In this document: positions 22,120 through 34,580 of the stretch, piece after piece | Position numbering within the stretch: the stretch's first letter is position 1 | How the letters are laid out: the number at the start of each line of letters is the position of its first letter | Assembly: GCA_019009955.1 (NCBI GenBank) | Contig: CM032228.1 | Span: 130,641,001 to 130,705,000, forward strand | DNA: 64,000 bases | DNA from: Riptortus pedestris | Lineage: Eukaryota; Arthropoda; Insecta; Hemiptera; Alydidae | Reading direction: 5' to 3' | Position numbers and translations under genes: made by a program | Notes under the pieces: model-generated | Told to the model about the DNA's origin: nothing | Databases searched by the model: none | Seen by the model: only the letters and a program-made list of their open reading frames with translations

Positions 22120-24425
22120 ATATTTAACTAACAATTTATGTCCCACTTAGTGAAAAACAATTTTTTTTTTTTTTCAAACAAATATCAATTTTCTTCTTTT
22201 TTTATAAGTTTTTAAAATTATTTAAATTGGTAGAAAACTGTTCATGGGTTCCCAATACTGGTGGCTCATTCTTAAGGTTTTTTTTTTTTTTTTAAATTTC
22301 CTTTCATTAAAAGAGGTTAGATAGAATTGTAATTTCAAAGATTAAGTAGAATATTTAAACACTAAGTCAGAAGCAGATATTGACCCTTTTGTATCTTTAT
22401 TTATGCTCTTTTAGTTATTCGTTAGGCTAGTAAATGAACATTATATTTTATGTTGTTTTATATTGTGCATATGATTTCATTGAAATTTATAAGTGTTAGT
22501 GATTTCCTTTTTTTTTTTTTTTTTTGTTATCTATTTATAATTTATTTTGGCTGAACTTCAATATTTATTTTGTATATACGAATGTTAGGGAAGACTGATT
22601 TGCAGACTTCACCAGCCTATTTGTATACGAATGCTCAAGTATTTTTTTCTTTTTTATCACTTTGTGATTAATAAATGTGACATATTTCTTCATTCATATT
22701 CAAGAGTACCTGTTTATGTGCCTCCAGTAAACTGTTTACTGCTGGTAAACCAACCTCTGCTTTCCCATCATATAGGCTACACCATTTTACTGCTAGCACA
22801 CTCTAGTGAATTGCTACATTAAATTTCTCCATGGCCTTTCATTCCATTACTGATGACACCCAATGTTGCTTGGCTTTAGTATCGTGCAATTGTATGAGTT
22901 AAGCTATAGGCTTTGTCAATCATAATTTTACATAGAAAAATCATGGCGAATAAAATGCAATTGTTATTCTTTATATTTCTTTTGAGGGATTTTGTGTCAG
23001 TATGTGGTCCCTTTCGCCCAGTGTCAGGCTTAAGTCAGCTACTGGCCCTTTAGGTTGGGGTCCACCTACACTGAAACACACACAGCACTATCCATTCAGT
23101 GCACTACATTCACCCCACATTTCACACAATTCTATTCTGTAATGAGGAATGAAGGCTACAAAGCTATGATCAATATGCAGATAACTACAAAACTAGTAAG
23201 ACTCATATGCATAACAATGGGGCGTTAGCTTCAACATGGGTACGGGAGCCTGTCAGCCATGGTTTGGCCTGTCTCGTATTTAACTTGGCTCTTGAGAGAG
23301 CTGTGAGGACCTAAGGAATCCAGACTCAGAGACTCTCCTATGTAAACTTTTTCAGTTGCTTGGGTATGCAAATGAACTGGATATTGCTGGAAGGGCACTG
23401 AAGCTGCAAATCAGTATTTTTTCGCTCTTTGAAAACAGCTCTGTTCGAACAACCTAAGCTTGTCACTTATGAAGCCCTGTTTATGTATTCTTGATTTTAC
23501 ATACTGTAAAATACTCTACAATTAATACTCATGTGAATAACATTATTTTTAAAAATGTTAGCAATTTTCTTATTTGTTTCTATTCTGGTGTGATATGCAC
23601 ATAAATATAATCAATAAAGAGGTTTGACCTGCAACTATCCTCTTATTGGTTTGGTCCCACTCTTCAGTACATGAGCTAATGTTCACATATCTCCTATGTT
23701 ATTTTCTGGCATGATAACATATCCTTTCGTGTAGTTATGGGCTTAAATGTAAACCCTTTAGAGCCTCAATACTTCCATTTTGTCAACTGTCATCTTGCTC
23801 ATTCCATGTGAGCTGGATAATGAGTTTGATCCATTACCTCTGTTCAGCAATGGATAGCCTGTTTGCGAGCATCGACGAGAAATAGTGACATAAAATAAAC
23901 TTGAAGGTTGTAACAAGTGTCTTGCTTGCTTACCTCTGGCTGGATTCTAGAATCACCCGAGCTGTATAGAAGACCTTGATTACATGCCACTGGCTGGTTA
24001 CATGAATCCTTTTCTTAGCCAGACCAGTAAAGTAAATTAGAGCTAAAAATTAATAAGTCAAATAAAGAATTTGAGTCAGGTTAAATTATCTGAATGAATA
24101 ACAAAAATCTTGAAAACCGTGCTATTAAGGTAAATTCAAATTTACTAACTTAGTAAAACATTTAATACATTGTGTACATTAATTAAAAGTAATGTTTTAT
24201 ATTTTTCCTATTTTGAAAGAGCTTTAAAATTTATGGATTAATTCTTTGTTTCTTATTGTATATTCCTATTTTTAGCAGATACTGAGATTATTCTGAACAC
24301 AAGACTTTCATTAAATGTTTACCGATCCGTGTGATGGTTTAAAATAGGTGTGGTGAAAGATTAGTATGGTCAAGTACATACGGTAATGGACCCATTGAGA
24401 AACAGAGGGGTGAGGGCCCAAGAAA
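22120..24425. other. no gene recognised
   Basis: Several long T-runs (22157-22175, 22278-22293, 22508-22525). A somewhat less AT-rich patch at about 22990-23460 could be an old unrecognised transposon. Confidence 0.35.

Positions 24426-24488
<63 letters not shown>
24426..24488. repeat. (AT)n microsatellite
   Basis: About 31 AT units abutting the left end of family B copy B1. Confidence 0.95.
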
Positions 24489-24492
<4 letters not shown>

Positions 24493-24495
24493 CAT

Positions 24496-25452
24496 ACTAG
24501 CTCAGATACCCGGCTTCGCCCGGGAATTCATTTGAGGCTGGATGGTGATGGTATTTTTTTTGGCAAGGCTTTACTTTGCACAATATTTTGACATTTACCT
24601 GTCCCAGTGTTTAGGGTTAATACCCATCGTTTCTGTGGATTTGTTAATAATAAAATTATTTTTTTATGTAAGACTTCACTGTCCTCCATATTGTCATATT
24701 TCCCGTTTCTTGTGCATTATGCATAGATTTAAATTATTAAGGACAATATATTAACATACATTTGAATTAATTTTTCCAGGTGAGGTACCTAATAGTTCAC
24801 ATTGAAAAGAATTGTTGAGCAAATTTCTCTAAATAACAAAATAAACAACTTTTGTTATGTGCATATTTGCCGACACCCCAATAGGAAACGAAATATCACT
24901 ATTTTTAATTTCAAGCCTCCCTTATAACCCCCACTCCTGCCCGTCCTTAGAAATGTTAGTATGGTTTGTTATAAGGAATGTGTTAGTGCTAAATCACATA
25001 CCTAGTTTGGTTTAGTTCGGTTGCGTTTTTTGTGCCAAATAAAATTGTTTACTTCCGCAGTAGTTTTTAATGTATAACTCATTTATACTTAGGTATACGA
25101 CAAAAGTGTCTATAACAAAAGTTACTCCAAATAACAAAATAAACAACTTTTGTTAGTTACATAATTGCCAAAAATGCAATAGGAAACGAAATATTACTAT
25201 TTTTAATTTCAGCCCTCCCTTATAACCCCCACTCCTGTTTGTCTCAGAGAATATTAACATAGCCTAAAGTCTAAGTTGGGTTAGTAGTAATATTCATACC
25301 AAGTTTCATAAAATTCGGTTCTGCCGTTTATGCGTGAAAAGGTAACAAACAGACATGAAAGAAACAAAATGCGGTTATGGTGTCTATAACATGTGAAACG
25401 AAAAGTTATCGTGAAATTTCGCGAAAAAAATCAATGTACAGACAGAGGTTAC

Positions 25453-25457
<5 letters not shown>
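24496..25457 (+). mobile_element. family B element, copy B1
   Basis: Begins ACTAGCTCAGATACCC and then CGGCTTCGCCCGGG, a CCCGG/CCGGG hairpin. About 330 bp of leader is followed by two tandem units of about 300 bp (landmarks AACTTTTGTTATGTGC near 24845 and 25147). The tail has TCGGTTCTGCCGTTTATGCG and ends in GTTACAATTTTA at an (AT)n. It is non-coding. Similar hairpin heads and GTAACAAACA tails are common in arthropod interspersed repeats; the class is uncertain. Confidence 0.7.
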
Positions 25458-25488
<31 letters not shown>

Positions 25489-25494
<6 letters not shown>

Positions 25495-26753
25495 GTAACC
25501 TCTGTCTGTACATTGATTTTTTTCGCGAAATTTCACGATAACTTTTCGTTTCACATGTCATAGACACCATAACTGCATTTTGTTTCTTTGGTGTCTGTTT
25601 GTTTGTTTGTTTGTTACCTTTTCACGCATAAACGGCTGAACCGAATTTTATGAAACTTAGTATGTATATTACAACTAGCCCAACTTAGACTTTAGGCTAT
25701 ATTAATATTCTCTAAAACAAACAGGAGTGGAGGTTATAAGGGAGGCCTGAAATTAAAAATAGCGATATTTCGTTTCCTATTGCTTTTTCAGCAAATATGC
25801 ACATAACAAAAGTTGTTTATTTTGTAATTTAGAGTAACTTTTGTTATATGCACTTTTGCAGTATACGGAAGTATAAATGCGTTATACGCTAAAAACTATA
25901 GCGGGAGTCCACAATTTTATTTGGCACAAAAGACTCAGCCGAACTAAACCAAACTCGGTATGTGAATTAGTACTTACGCCTTTCTTCTAATAAGCCATAC
26001 TAACATTTCTAGGGACGGGCAGGAGTGGGGGTTATAAGGGAGGCCTGAAATTAAAAATAGCGATATTTCGTTTCCTATTGCATTTTCAGCAAATATGCAC
26101 ATAACAAAAATTGTTTATTTTATAATTTAGAGTAACTTTTGTTATATGCACTTTTGCCGTATACGGAAGTATAAAGGCGTTATACGCTAAAAATTATAGC
26201 GGGAGTCAACAATTTTATTTGGCACAAAAGACTCAACCGAAATAAATAAAACACTCAGTAGTGTGAATTAGCACTAACGCCTTCCTTATAATAAGCCATA
26301 TTATTTCTAGGGACGGGCAGGAGTGGGGACTATAAGGGAGGCCTGCAATTAAAAATAGTGATTTCCTATTGGGGTTTCGGCAAATGTGCACATAACAAAA
26401 GTTGTATATTTTGTTATTTAGAGAAATTTGCTCAACACTTCATTTCAATATGAACTACCAGGTACCTCACCTGAAAAAAAATAATTCAAAGTATGTCAAT
26501 ATTTTCTCCTTAATAATTCAAATCTATTCATAATGCACAGGAAACGGGAAATATGACAATATGTAGGACAGTGAAGTCTTGCATAAAAAATTAATTTTAT
26601 TATTAACAAATCCACAGAAATGATGGGTGTTAACCCTAAACACTGGAACGGGTAAATGCCAAAATATTGTGCAAAGTAAAGCCTTGCCAAAAATATACCA
26701 TCACCATTCAGCCTCAAATGAATTCCCGAGCGAAGCCGGGTATCTGAGCTAGT
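25489..26753 (-). mobile_element. family B element, copy B2, inverted to B1
   Basis: A near-mirror of B1 across the (AT)n at 25458-25488. It has three tandem units of about 295 bp (landmarks near 25791, 26090, 26381) where B1 has two, which explains the longer arm. It ends with the same hairpin head (CGAAGCCGGGTATCTGAGC) and AGT followed by (AT)n. Confidence 0.7.
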
Positions 26754-26828
26754 ATATATATATATTTGGTATTTAACCGGTTTAAGCTTGGAATAATATG
26801 TTTCGTGATATCTTACCTTATTGTTATT

Positions 26829-27012
26829 GTAATTATTATTATTATTTATTAACGTCCCCTTTGGGCTACTATGGCTAATTGGGACGAACTATCTACAGGT
26901 TACCACCCTTTTCTAGTCTGGGTTCGACTAAGGATTTTATTTATTGAGTTCATTACTAAATAAATTCCTATTGCCCATGCCAAAATCGAACTCGCCTCTC
27001 TAGATTTACCCA
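26829..27012 (-). repeat. tRNA-derived SINE, copy S3
   Basis: Same family as S1/S4/S5: ATTATTATT tail, GGCTAATTGGGACGAACTAT, TACCACCCTTTTCTAG, CACTAAATAAATTCCTAT-like block and the AAATCGAACTCGCC box B. Confidence 0.7.
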
Positions 27013-27586
27013 GTGAGATGTGTTTTGTAAGATAAGCAGGAATGGGGGGTTTACAACCGAAAATAACTGGGGGGGGGGGCTGAACAGAACAACTGGAAAA
27101 TGAAAATAACTCGGCATTCCATTTCAGTCGTTATTTAGACTCGGTACGCATTTTTCGTCACTCTATGTATTTCATCGGACCTTTAATTTTTTAGTACTAT
27201 ACTCGATACGTAACCGTTTCATGACAAATTAAATATCATATTCGTTACTGGAAGACGTAGGGGTTTTATACAACAGTTGCTAAAATAAGTATTATACACA
27301 ACCATGTATATCTCTGTTATTTGTCGATCTAAAAATGTTCTATAACCTAATTTATTAACAAAGTAGTGTGCTACAATTTTTGTTCTTTACATTCTTTCGC
27401 TAAATGGAATATTAACTGAGTTATTTACATTTTTTGGCTTCAGCCCTCTGTATACCCCCAACGCTATTTAAGATTCCCACTTAAAATAACTTGTAGAACT
27501 TAATTCTCTTTTGTTTCGCTCCGGCTTTCTGCTCCAGCGGGTTTTCGTCAAAATCCTGTAAGTTAATTTTTGGCTACTTTATTCAG

Positions 27587-27752
27587 TCTGCACATCGCTT
27601 TGGAGTATGTTGTCCCTGGACGGGGGCTTAACCAGATCAGCAGTAGCAGCGACGATGGCAATTACTTGAAGAAGGTAGACGAACAGCTAACGAAAATCAG
27701 CTTCTTGTATTTTGACGAAGAATCTACTGGAGCCGAAATTCAAAGTGGGGAG
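27587..27752 (+). CDS. candidate internal exon, unrecognised
   Basis: Acceptor TTTATTCAG|T, open frame with coding-like composition (ISSSSDDGNYLKKVDEQLTK and FLYFDEESTGAEIQSGE), donor GGGGAG|GTAGAA. The entry phase is 2 and the exit phase is 0. The exit phase fits the exon starting at 36677, so it could belong to the same gene, but this is inference. Unspliced, the frame ends at a TAG at 27768. Confidence 0.3.
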
Positions 27753-27839
27753 GTAGAACATTTGCCCTAGTGAAGTGGTCTACGGAACCATACTTAATAT
27801 CTCATTTCCAGATTACATTTTTAGTCCTATTTGCATAGG

Positions 27840-27992
27840 CTTCGTGAGATGAGCGTTTTAGTACGTAGGAAGTCTGCTCAGTTTATGCATTATTAACTAC
27901 ACAGATGAATAAAAAGGTTGAAGACATTTTCCGAAAATCACGACATGAGTACAACCCACTAGCTGATTTAGCTTAAAGGAAATTAGCTACCA
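27840..27992 (+). repeat. family A remnant A6
   Basis: Contains decayed AAATCACGACATGAGTACAA and CTAGCTGATTTAGC... forms of the 3' end. The hairpin is no longer perfect. Confidence 0.5.
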
Positions 27993-28622
27993 TATTTTAC
28001 AGATAATAAGATCTTTTGATGGATAAGGTTATTTATTTCTAACTGTCATTGCTGGCTGTTAGTCTAAACTTGACCATGCTTTTTCTTTAGCTTATTCAAT
28101 TTTTTTTATTTAGATGAAACAACATTTTATTTAAAACATCGTTGATAGGAAACGTTTTTATTTCTAACTTTCATTGTTGAGTAACTGCTACTCTAAAGAT
28201 AATTATGCCTACATTCGTCCATCAGCTACTTTTTAATCTACAGATGTAAGAAGACAATTACTTTAAAGAATGAACAATGCAAATGCATGGATTATTTAGT
28301 GCTTCCTGTAATCCAATATTTATATTTTGATGTGAACCCTCCTTTGGTTCAACATGATGACGTTGTACAAGACGACTAGTGTAATAATAAGTCTGTCTTA
28401 TTTGTTGGTGGTGATCCACGTAATGCTCAATTAGAAAAGATTATAAACTGATAATCTGCGAGACATAACTTGATATAAATCCTTGTAGTTAATGGGCTGT
28501 ACAATAGATCTATAAAAGAAAAATAAGGATAATATATGACTACTAAAAAAAGATTTTGATGACAAAGTGGGTCATAAAGGTATGAAAAAGAAAAAAAAAA
28601 AGTTGTTATTCCGTAGAAGTAC

Positions 28623-28723
28623 CTGTTGGATAAGAGCCCAGTGGGTCGCAAGTGACACTCAACCGTATCAATAATGTGGGGCAAGGCTGCTTCAAAACTG
28701 CCAAACTCATCAGCCACTTGCAA
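28623..28723 (-). CDS. candidate exon, unrecognised
   Basis: Acceptor ACTTAAG| and donor AACAG|GTACTT enclose 101 bp that read LQVADEFGSFEAALPHIIDT then VECHLRPTGLLSN. The composition is protein-like and both splice signals are good, but I do not recognise the family and see no partner exon. Confidence 0.3.
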
Positions 28724-28979
28724 CTTAAGTAAACATAAAATAAACCACATGGTGAGGAAGCTGAATAAATTCTTAAAGAACTTGTCAAACTATCGATACA
28801 GTATTTTTAAATAAACGTCTCTTTTTTCTGTCCAAGTGGGCCAGGTGGACAAGCCAACTCCCCCCTTGCTTGGCCTTCTCTGTACACTGTCTATTATTGA
28901 GGCATGTTAGTTTTTCTGCATAATTGAAGAATGTAAGTGGGTTGAATGCATATCTGCACACATTCATTTGGCACACCTA

Positions 28980-30004
28980 TTTGTAGAGTAAGGTTAACGT
29001 AAGCTATATAATATAAATAACAACACTCTGAATAGTATGGACTAGCAAGTGCTACTACATGATCTTGTATTTTATTTCAGGGTGTCAACATTTTAATTGA
29101 GAAATATTAGGTGAAACACATACTGCATACTGAGACAATAAAAAGTATCAGCTCAGAGTATTTGAAATTATATTGCCTTTTAAAAGGCCTTACTTGAAAT
29201 TGTAGTGTGAACATATTTTCTCCCGTGGGCCTGGTTTAAAGTAAAATCTGAATTGGGGGAATTCTACGGAAAGTAAAGCCCTTAGGTGAAAATATAAACT
29301 TTATGCAAATCTATGAGTGTAAATCTAAAACCTCATTTTTTTCCTAAAGATTAAAGAGCTTGATTTTAATACTTTCTACTTCACACACATTCAAATGAAG
29401 CTCTTCTTATTCTAAGTACAAAGTAGTTTCCAAAAATATAGATTTTTTAATTTGGCATGCTTAGGTAAAATTCACACAGTTTTTCTCAATTTCGTTATTA
29501 TTCAAGTTATTTACGGGCACTACATCAAAGATAGTTATTAATTTCAGTGGAATTAAAGGGGTTATTTATATTGCTATTTTTCTTATTTAAACCATTCATC
29601 ATCATTCCTAAATTATAAAAACTTGCCTTATTGCAAGTCCACTGCAATAAGTGGTTTCTGTTGGATGCTATTCTTTAAATTTGTTGGTGCTCTATAAAAT
29701 CTATTAGATATTAGATTCTTTTGAATAATACTTTTTGGGTCTCCCTTTTCTTCAATGTCCGATACCAAACCTTTCAATGCATTTATACTGAGATAATTTA
29801 TAAGACTGATGTTATTTTCATTTACTTCACGTAGAATTCCCAATATTGACTGTTTTTGAGTATAGTTGGTTCTAGTACTCTGCACCAAATTCACATTTCC
29901 ATTACTTCTATTCGATAATGTTCTCTATCATGAAGTGCCTAAATTTCAGTCCCATTAAGTAGTGTACTCAAAACAAATGTCTTGACAAACTTTGTTTATT
30001 AGAA
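28980..30004. other. no gene or repeat recognised
   Basis: AT-rich DNA; a minus frame at 29894-29628 has no family resemblance. Confidence 0.35.
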
Positions 30005-30644
30005 ACTAGCCAAGGTACCCGGTCTCGCCCGGGAAATCATTTGAGGCTAAATGATGATGGTATTTTTTTTGGGCTTAACTTTGTATAATATTTTTACATT
30101 TTCCGGTCTCAATGCTTAGGATTTTTGATATGTTAATAATAATTGTATTTGTTATGTACATAATTCTACAAAATACATAATATTTTTATATTACCCGTTT
30201 CCTGTGCACGTATCTTTTTTTATATATAACATAATCATAGATTATCGTATTAAACATATTATTCATAATCATAGAAAGAATTCTGCATTCCGAACCATGT
30301 ATAAATAAACGTTCATTTCCTCGACAGTGGTCCAAAGCACCATTTGGATGACAGCTGTTTTATATACGTAATAACCAATATTAAAAATACTCTTTTGTCT
30401 GTTTGGAAAGTGAACTGTACAGTATTAATGGTGCACAGCAAGTTCAATAAAGTATAACATATATTAACGGTGCAGAGTTAATAAATTCCAGAAATAACTG
30501 CGTATACCTCTCCAGCTATCATTTTTTTAAATTATATATTTATGAATTGTTGAGCATATCAATATTTCTACGGAAATTACTTGCTTCATACATTGTTATA
30601 CGAAAAAATGTTTAAAACAAAAATTACTTTTAATAACACAAATA

Positions 30645-31340
30645 GACGGTTCCAAAACTACCAGTGGTACAGGTGCAGCGGCAGTCATTGACAATCATAT
30701 TCACAGCATTAAACTACCCGATGACACAAGCATATACACAGCAGAACTACATGCAATATTACTCGCTCTTTCCAATATAGACACAAACGTTCAGAAAAAT
30801 GTCCTTCTCTGCACAGATTCAATAAGCTCATTACTCTCACTAAGAAACATTTACAATTCACATCCTGTAATCACACAAATTTTCTCTCACATTAACAGAC
30901 TTAAACATATAAACATAACTATGTTATGGATTCCCGGACACGAAGACATTAAACAGAATACTATAGTAGACAAGCATGCAAAACTAGCCACAAGGAAAAA
31001 CACTACAGACACGAACTTACTAACTACACAGGACTTATGCAAAGTGACAAAGAAAGAAATACTTCACATATGGCAAGGTCACTGGCTGAACTCGACTAGT
31101 AAGCTTAGAGAAATTAAACATTCAGTTAAGCCGTGGCCTTACGACTTTAAAGCAAGAAGAGATGAAGTAATACTTACACGGTTACGAATTGGACACACTC
31201 TACTAACGCACTCATACTTGATGAACAAACAAGACAAACCGATTTGTAGAAGTTGTAATGAAGCTCTGACAGTTAAACATATACTGACTGCAGGCAACGC
31301 AATTACTTACAGATACCACATAATTTACACGAACTACTGA
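30645..31340 (+). CDS. LINE ORF2 C-terminus: RNase H domain
   Basis: Open from the truncation point to TGA at 31338, with no ATG needed. All RNase HI catalytic residues are visible: Asp in IDGSKT at the very start, Glu in TAELHAILLAL, Asp in LLCTDSISS, His in WIPGHEDI and Asp in IVDKHAKLA. Downstream, RLRIGHTLLTHSYLM and CRSCNEALTVKHIL form the usual tail of RNase H-bearing LINEs of the I/Jockey/R1 groups. The reverse transcriptase and endonuclease are lost. The lack of stops in 231 codons suggests a fairly recent insertion. Confidence 0.9.
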   Translation, partial: DGSKTTSGTGAAAVIDNHIHSIKLPDDTSIYTAELHAILLALSNIDTNVQKNVLLCTDSISSLLSLRNIYNSHPVITQIFSHINRLKHINITMLWIPGHEDIKQNTIVDKHAKLATRKNTTDTNLLTTQDLCKVTKKEILHIWQGHWLNSTSKLREIKHSVKPWPYDFKARRDEVILTRLRIGHTLLTHSYLMNKQDKPICRSCNEALTVKHILTAGNAITYRYHIIYTNY

Positions 31341-31832
31341 CAAAGGGGAGTCCATACATAAATACAATTCTTAAACATTTAAAGACTATACACATCTATT
31401 CAAAAATCTGATACATTTTAAATTTGTTTCACATTTTTATTTTTACAACATTTTTGGATGCAAAAATAAACATTTTATCTAAACCTCAATTTTTTTGTTT
31501 TCAAGTTTTCACTCACTTGAGTGTGTACAGAGTTTTATGTAAATAGTCACCTAAACCAACTTATATTTTATCAAAACCTTAATAATTTTAAACTTCTTTT
31601 ATTCATTTTATATACCAATTTAATTTTAAATATCGATTTACTTATTTATTTATTGAATATTTAAATATTTTATTAATGATTTCCCTATTGCCCAATATCA
31701 TTAGTTTCGATTTTCAGTTTTGTACCTAGTTTTGAATTTTGTCTTTATTTGTTCCCTCGTTCATTTATTTTGTTCTTTGTTGTGTTCCATTTTTATTTTT
31801 TGATTTCCAATCTTTTATGTTTTTTGATTCTC

Positions 31833-32093
31833 CATGTTTTATGTTCCTTTTGTGTTCTATGTCCCTTTTATGTTTTGTGTTCTATGTTCCTTTTATGTTT
31901 TGTGTTCTATGTCCCTTTTATGTTTTGTGTTCTATGTTACTTTTATGTTTTGTGTTCTATGTCCCTTTTATGTTTTGTGTTCTATGTTACTTTTATGTTT
32001 TGTGTTTTATGTTCCTTTTATATTTTGTGTTCCTTTTGAGTTCTATGTTCCTTTTGTGTTTGTGTTCCTTTTGTGTTCTATGTTCTACGTATT
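31833..32093 (+). repeat. 25-bp minisatellite in the LINE 3'UTR
   Basis: Tandem units of the form TTTTATGTTTTGTGTTCTATG. GTCCCTTTTA recurs exactly at 31861, 31911 and 31961, so two 25-bp variants (GTCCC and GTTCC/GTTAC) alternate as a 50-bp dimer. Phe/Cys/Val-rich frames here are by-products. Confidence 0.85.
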
Positions 32094-32780
32094 TATGTTT
32101 TGTTTAATTTTGTTATTTTTTTTTGTATTGTTTTGTTTTTATTTGAGTTTTGTTTTGTTTTTTAAGTTTTATTTTAGAGCAACATCGCCAAAGCTGCGAA
32201 GCTCAAATAAATAAATAAATAAATAATAACACAAAAACAACTTTGGTTATGTGCACGTTTGCCTTTCAACAAATAGAAAATGAAATGTTGCTAATTTTTA
32301 TTTCACTTCTCCCTTACACTCCCATTCCCGTTCGAAACCAAACATTTTAATGTAGCTTATAATCATGGAAGAATTAATGCTAATTCACACATGGAGTTTA
32401 GTTATGTTCGGTTCTGTCTTTTATACCCTTCAAAATTGTTGGCTCCAGCTTTTAGTGTATATTTCGTTTATACTTCGTTATACGACAAAAGTGTATGTAA
32501 CAAAAATTACTCTAAATAACAAAATAAACAACTATTGTTATGTGCATATTTGCCGAAAAATCAATTGGAAACGAAATATCACTATACTCCCACTCCTGTT
32601 CGTCTCTGAGAATATTAGTATAGCCTAAGACCCAAGTTTAACTTAAGTTTTTAACTTCTGTCATTACTTCCTCGGTGAAAACATTGAACAAATAAATGGG
32701 CAAAGTGTACACTTTGCCTTACATACACCCATCTTGATTCTAACTTTCCTATCATTTGTTTAACAATTTGTCCACTGTGT

Positions 32781-33705
32781 TTTAGCAGATTTCCCTTCAG
32801 GATTGAGTTGTACTCGAAATTTTTTTCAAATGTCTGTTACCGCTCTAGCGGTCGCAATTATTGTTTAATTGTTATCAAACTCTATAATCTCTATATACTA
32901 TCTCTATATAGTTTTATGTAAAAAGAAAAATCATTTAAATAATTAATGGCTGAAATCGGACCAGGGGGAGGCGGGGTTTAGAGGGGAGGAATTGCGAAAA
33001 TTCGAAATATCTCAGTTACTAAACGTGCAGATCGAAAAAGTGCATAGAAAAATCTTATTGCAAATTAAATTTCCTATAAATGTTTCTCTATACATATTTT
33101 CCGTATAATGAGTACTAACCGAGATATTTGGGCTTTATAGGTTTTCGCTTTCAGTAAACCCCCACTCATACTAGTGTCATTAATAATAAGCTGATATATC
33201 ATAAACCACTTCATTACAAGGTGAAATACCGAATATCGTTTTCATTGAACTTTTACTTTGTGAGATACATGCAAATATGTTCTGGTGACCCCCCGCCCTT
33301 CTTAAGTCTTTGGACTACTTAAATTTGAGCGATTGAGAAAAAACTGGTTCTGATTCATTACAAATTACACCACTAGCTTTAGTAAATTCTTTACAAAATT
33401 AATATGTTATATTCAGACGTATTTCATTAATTGTTTGTCTTTCCGGTCTATCTATCTATTCAGCACTATGAGGTTGGCTGGCCTGTTTGTCTGCAATTCA
33501 GCCGCTTTCCATTGTAGAGATTATTAACTTGTATTGTAAATTGACTGAAAGATTTCTCATTACCGTTTGTATTTATTCACTTAACATTCACGGTAGTGTT
33601 ACCTGTCAAGCGTTATGTGTGTTACCTGTATGTATATTTATTTATTATAAACCTTTGCGTGGGAAATCTGCTTAGTTTACGCAGCCCCGGCGTGATGGAC
33701 TTTTT
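32781..33705 (-). repeat. family A element, copy A7 (long subfamily)
   Basis: Reads inverted from TTTAGCAGATTTCCCTTCAG to GCGTGATGGACTTTTT. The 3' hairpin is decayed and the microsatellite slot is nearly empty (CTCTATATACTATCTC). It shares its long 5' half with A8 and A9. Confidence 0.8.
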
Positions 33706-34580
33706 CATTTAGATATCAATTTACTAAGTGACGATTCCATGATTGATAGGGATCATAGGGTCAGAGTGGCAGCTATCAAATTTCTTATGGTGCATTGCCA
33801 TTCAACATGGAAACTGTACGAGACTTTTGCTTATAGGATAGAATCATAATTCCTTTACCATTTCTTTAATTTTCCGTATTATTGTCTTTAGATTAAAAAT
33901 AACATTACAAGCATGTGTAAAAGTTAGATTTCCTCTTTAGACTTCAATGTTAGATTCTACGCTTATCAACAAAAATCCCCTTTATTTACACGATTGCCAC
34001 CCTCAGTTTTTTTTTATTAGGGGATCAAAGTGCACAAAGTTTGGAGTGGAATGCTTAATCCTCAAACAACAGAGAAGCCCAACGGGGACCTTTATTTGAA
34101 GACTTTGATTTCATGTCATAATTTGACCTACCAACACACTTATGCCCCAGGTCTGAAACTTTATCACAAATCGGTATTTCATTATGTAATCCACCCATAT
34201 TTACTCCTTTTACATAGGACGTAGAGCACATGACAGTGATCATTTTCCAATTTTTTATGAAAGTTGTGGGATCTAACCATATTTTTAGCCACCACTCCCA
34301 GTTTCAATTAAAAAGCAAACTGGTGATTTACTATGATTTCATTACAAACTCTCTTCCCCTAATATCCTAACATTTGTTGAGATTATTACAATTATTCTAA
34401 GAGCAGTAGAACTTCACTTTGCAAAAATTGCTTAGAAATTACTGAAAGCCACCCGATTCTTGTTGGAACCTAAAATGTATGAAGCTGTGAAAGTCTGGAA
34501 AAATACTATGGCCATATTCTTTAGGAAACCGTGAGACTACGTCGACCACTAAGCGTCGAATACGTGTCATACTTCGCCAT
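33706..34580. other. no gene recognised
   Basis: Spacer between two family A copies; no coding or repeat signal. Confidence 0.4.

Larger units (their letters stand above)
30643..32223 (+). mobile_element. 5'-truncated non-LTR retrotransposon (RNase H clade) in B3
   Basis: Flanked by a perfect 12-bp duplication TAATAACACAAA (30631-30642 and 32224-32235). It ends in an (AAAT)n tail (32205-32223). It encodes the C-terminal RNase H domain and zinc knuckle-like end of an I/Jockey-type LINE, then about 0.9 kb of 3'UTR containing a minisatellite. Confidence 0.9.
30005..32632 (+). mobile_element. family B element, copy B3, interrupted by a LINE
   Basis: Begins ACTAGCCAAGGTACCCGG with a CTCGCCCGGG head, follows B1 to 30642, and resumes after the LINE at 32224 with two units (CAACTTTGGTTATGTGC near 32240, CAACTATTGTTATGTGC near 32529). 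It is truncated before the tail. Confidence 0.7.

Noticed and set aside
31739..32214. Three overlapping Phe/Cys/Val-rich open frames (up to 126 codons)
   Set aside because: They are translations of the 25-bp minisatellite in the LINE 3'UTR; a tandem unit free of stops keeps several frames open by chance.
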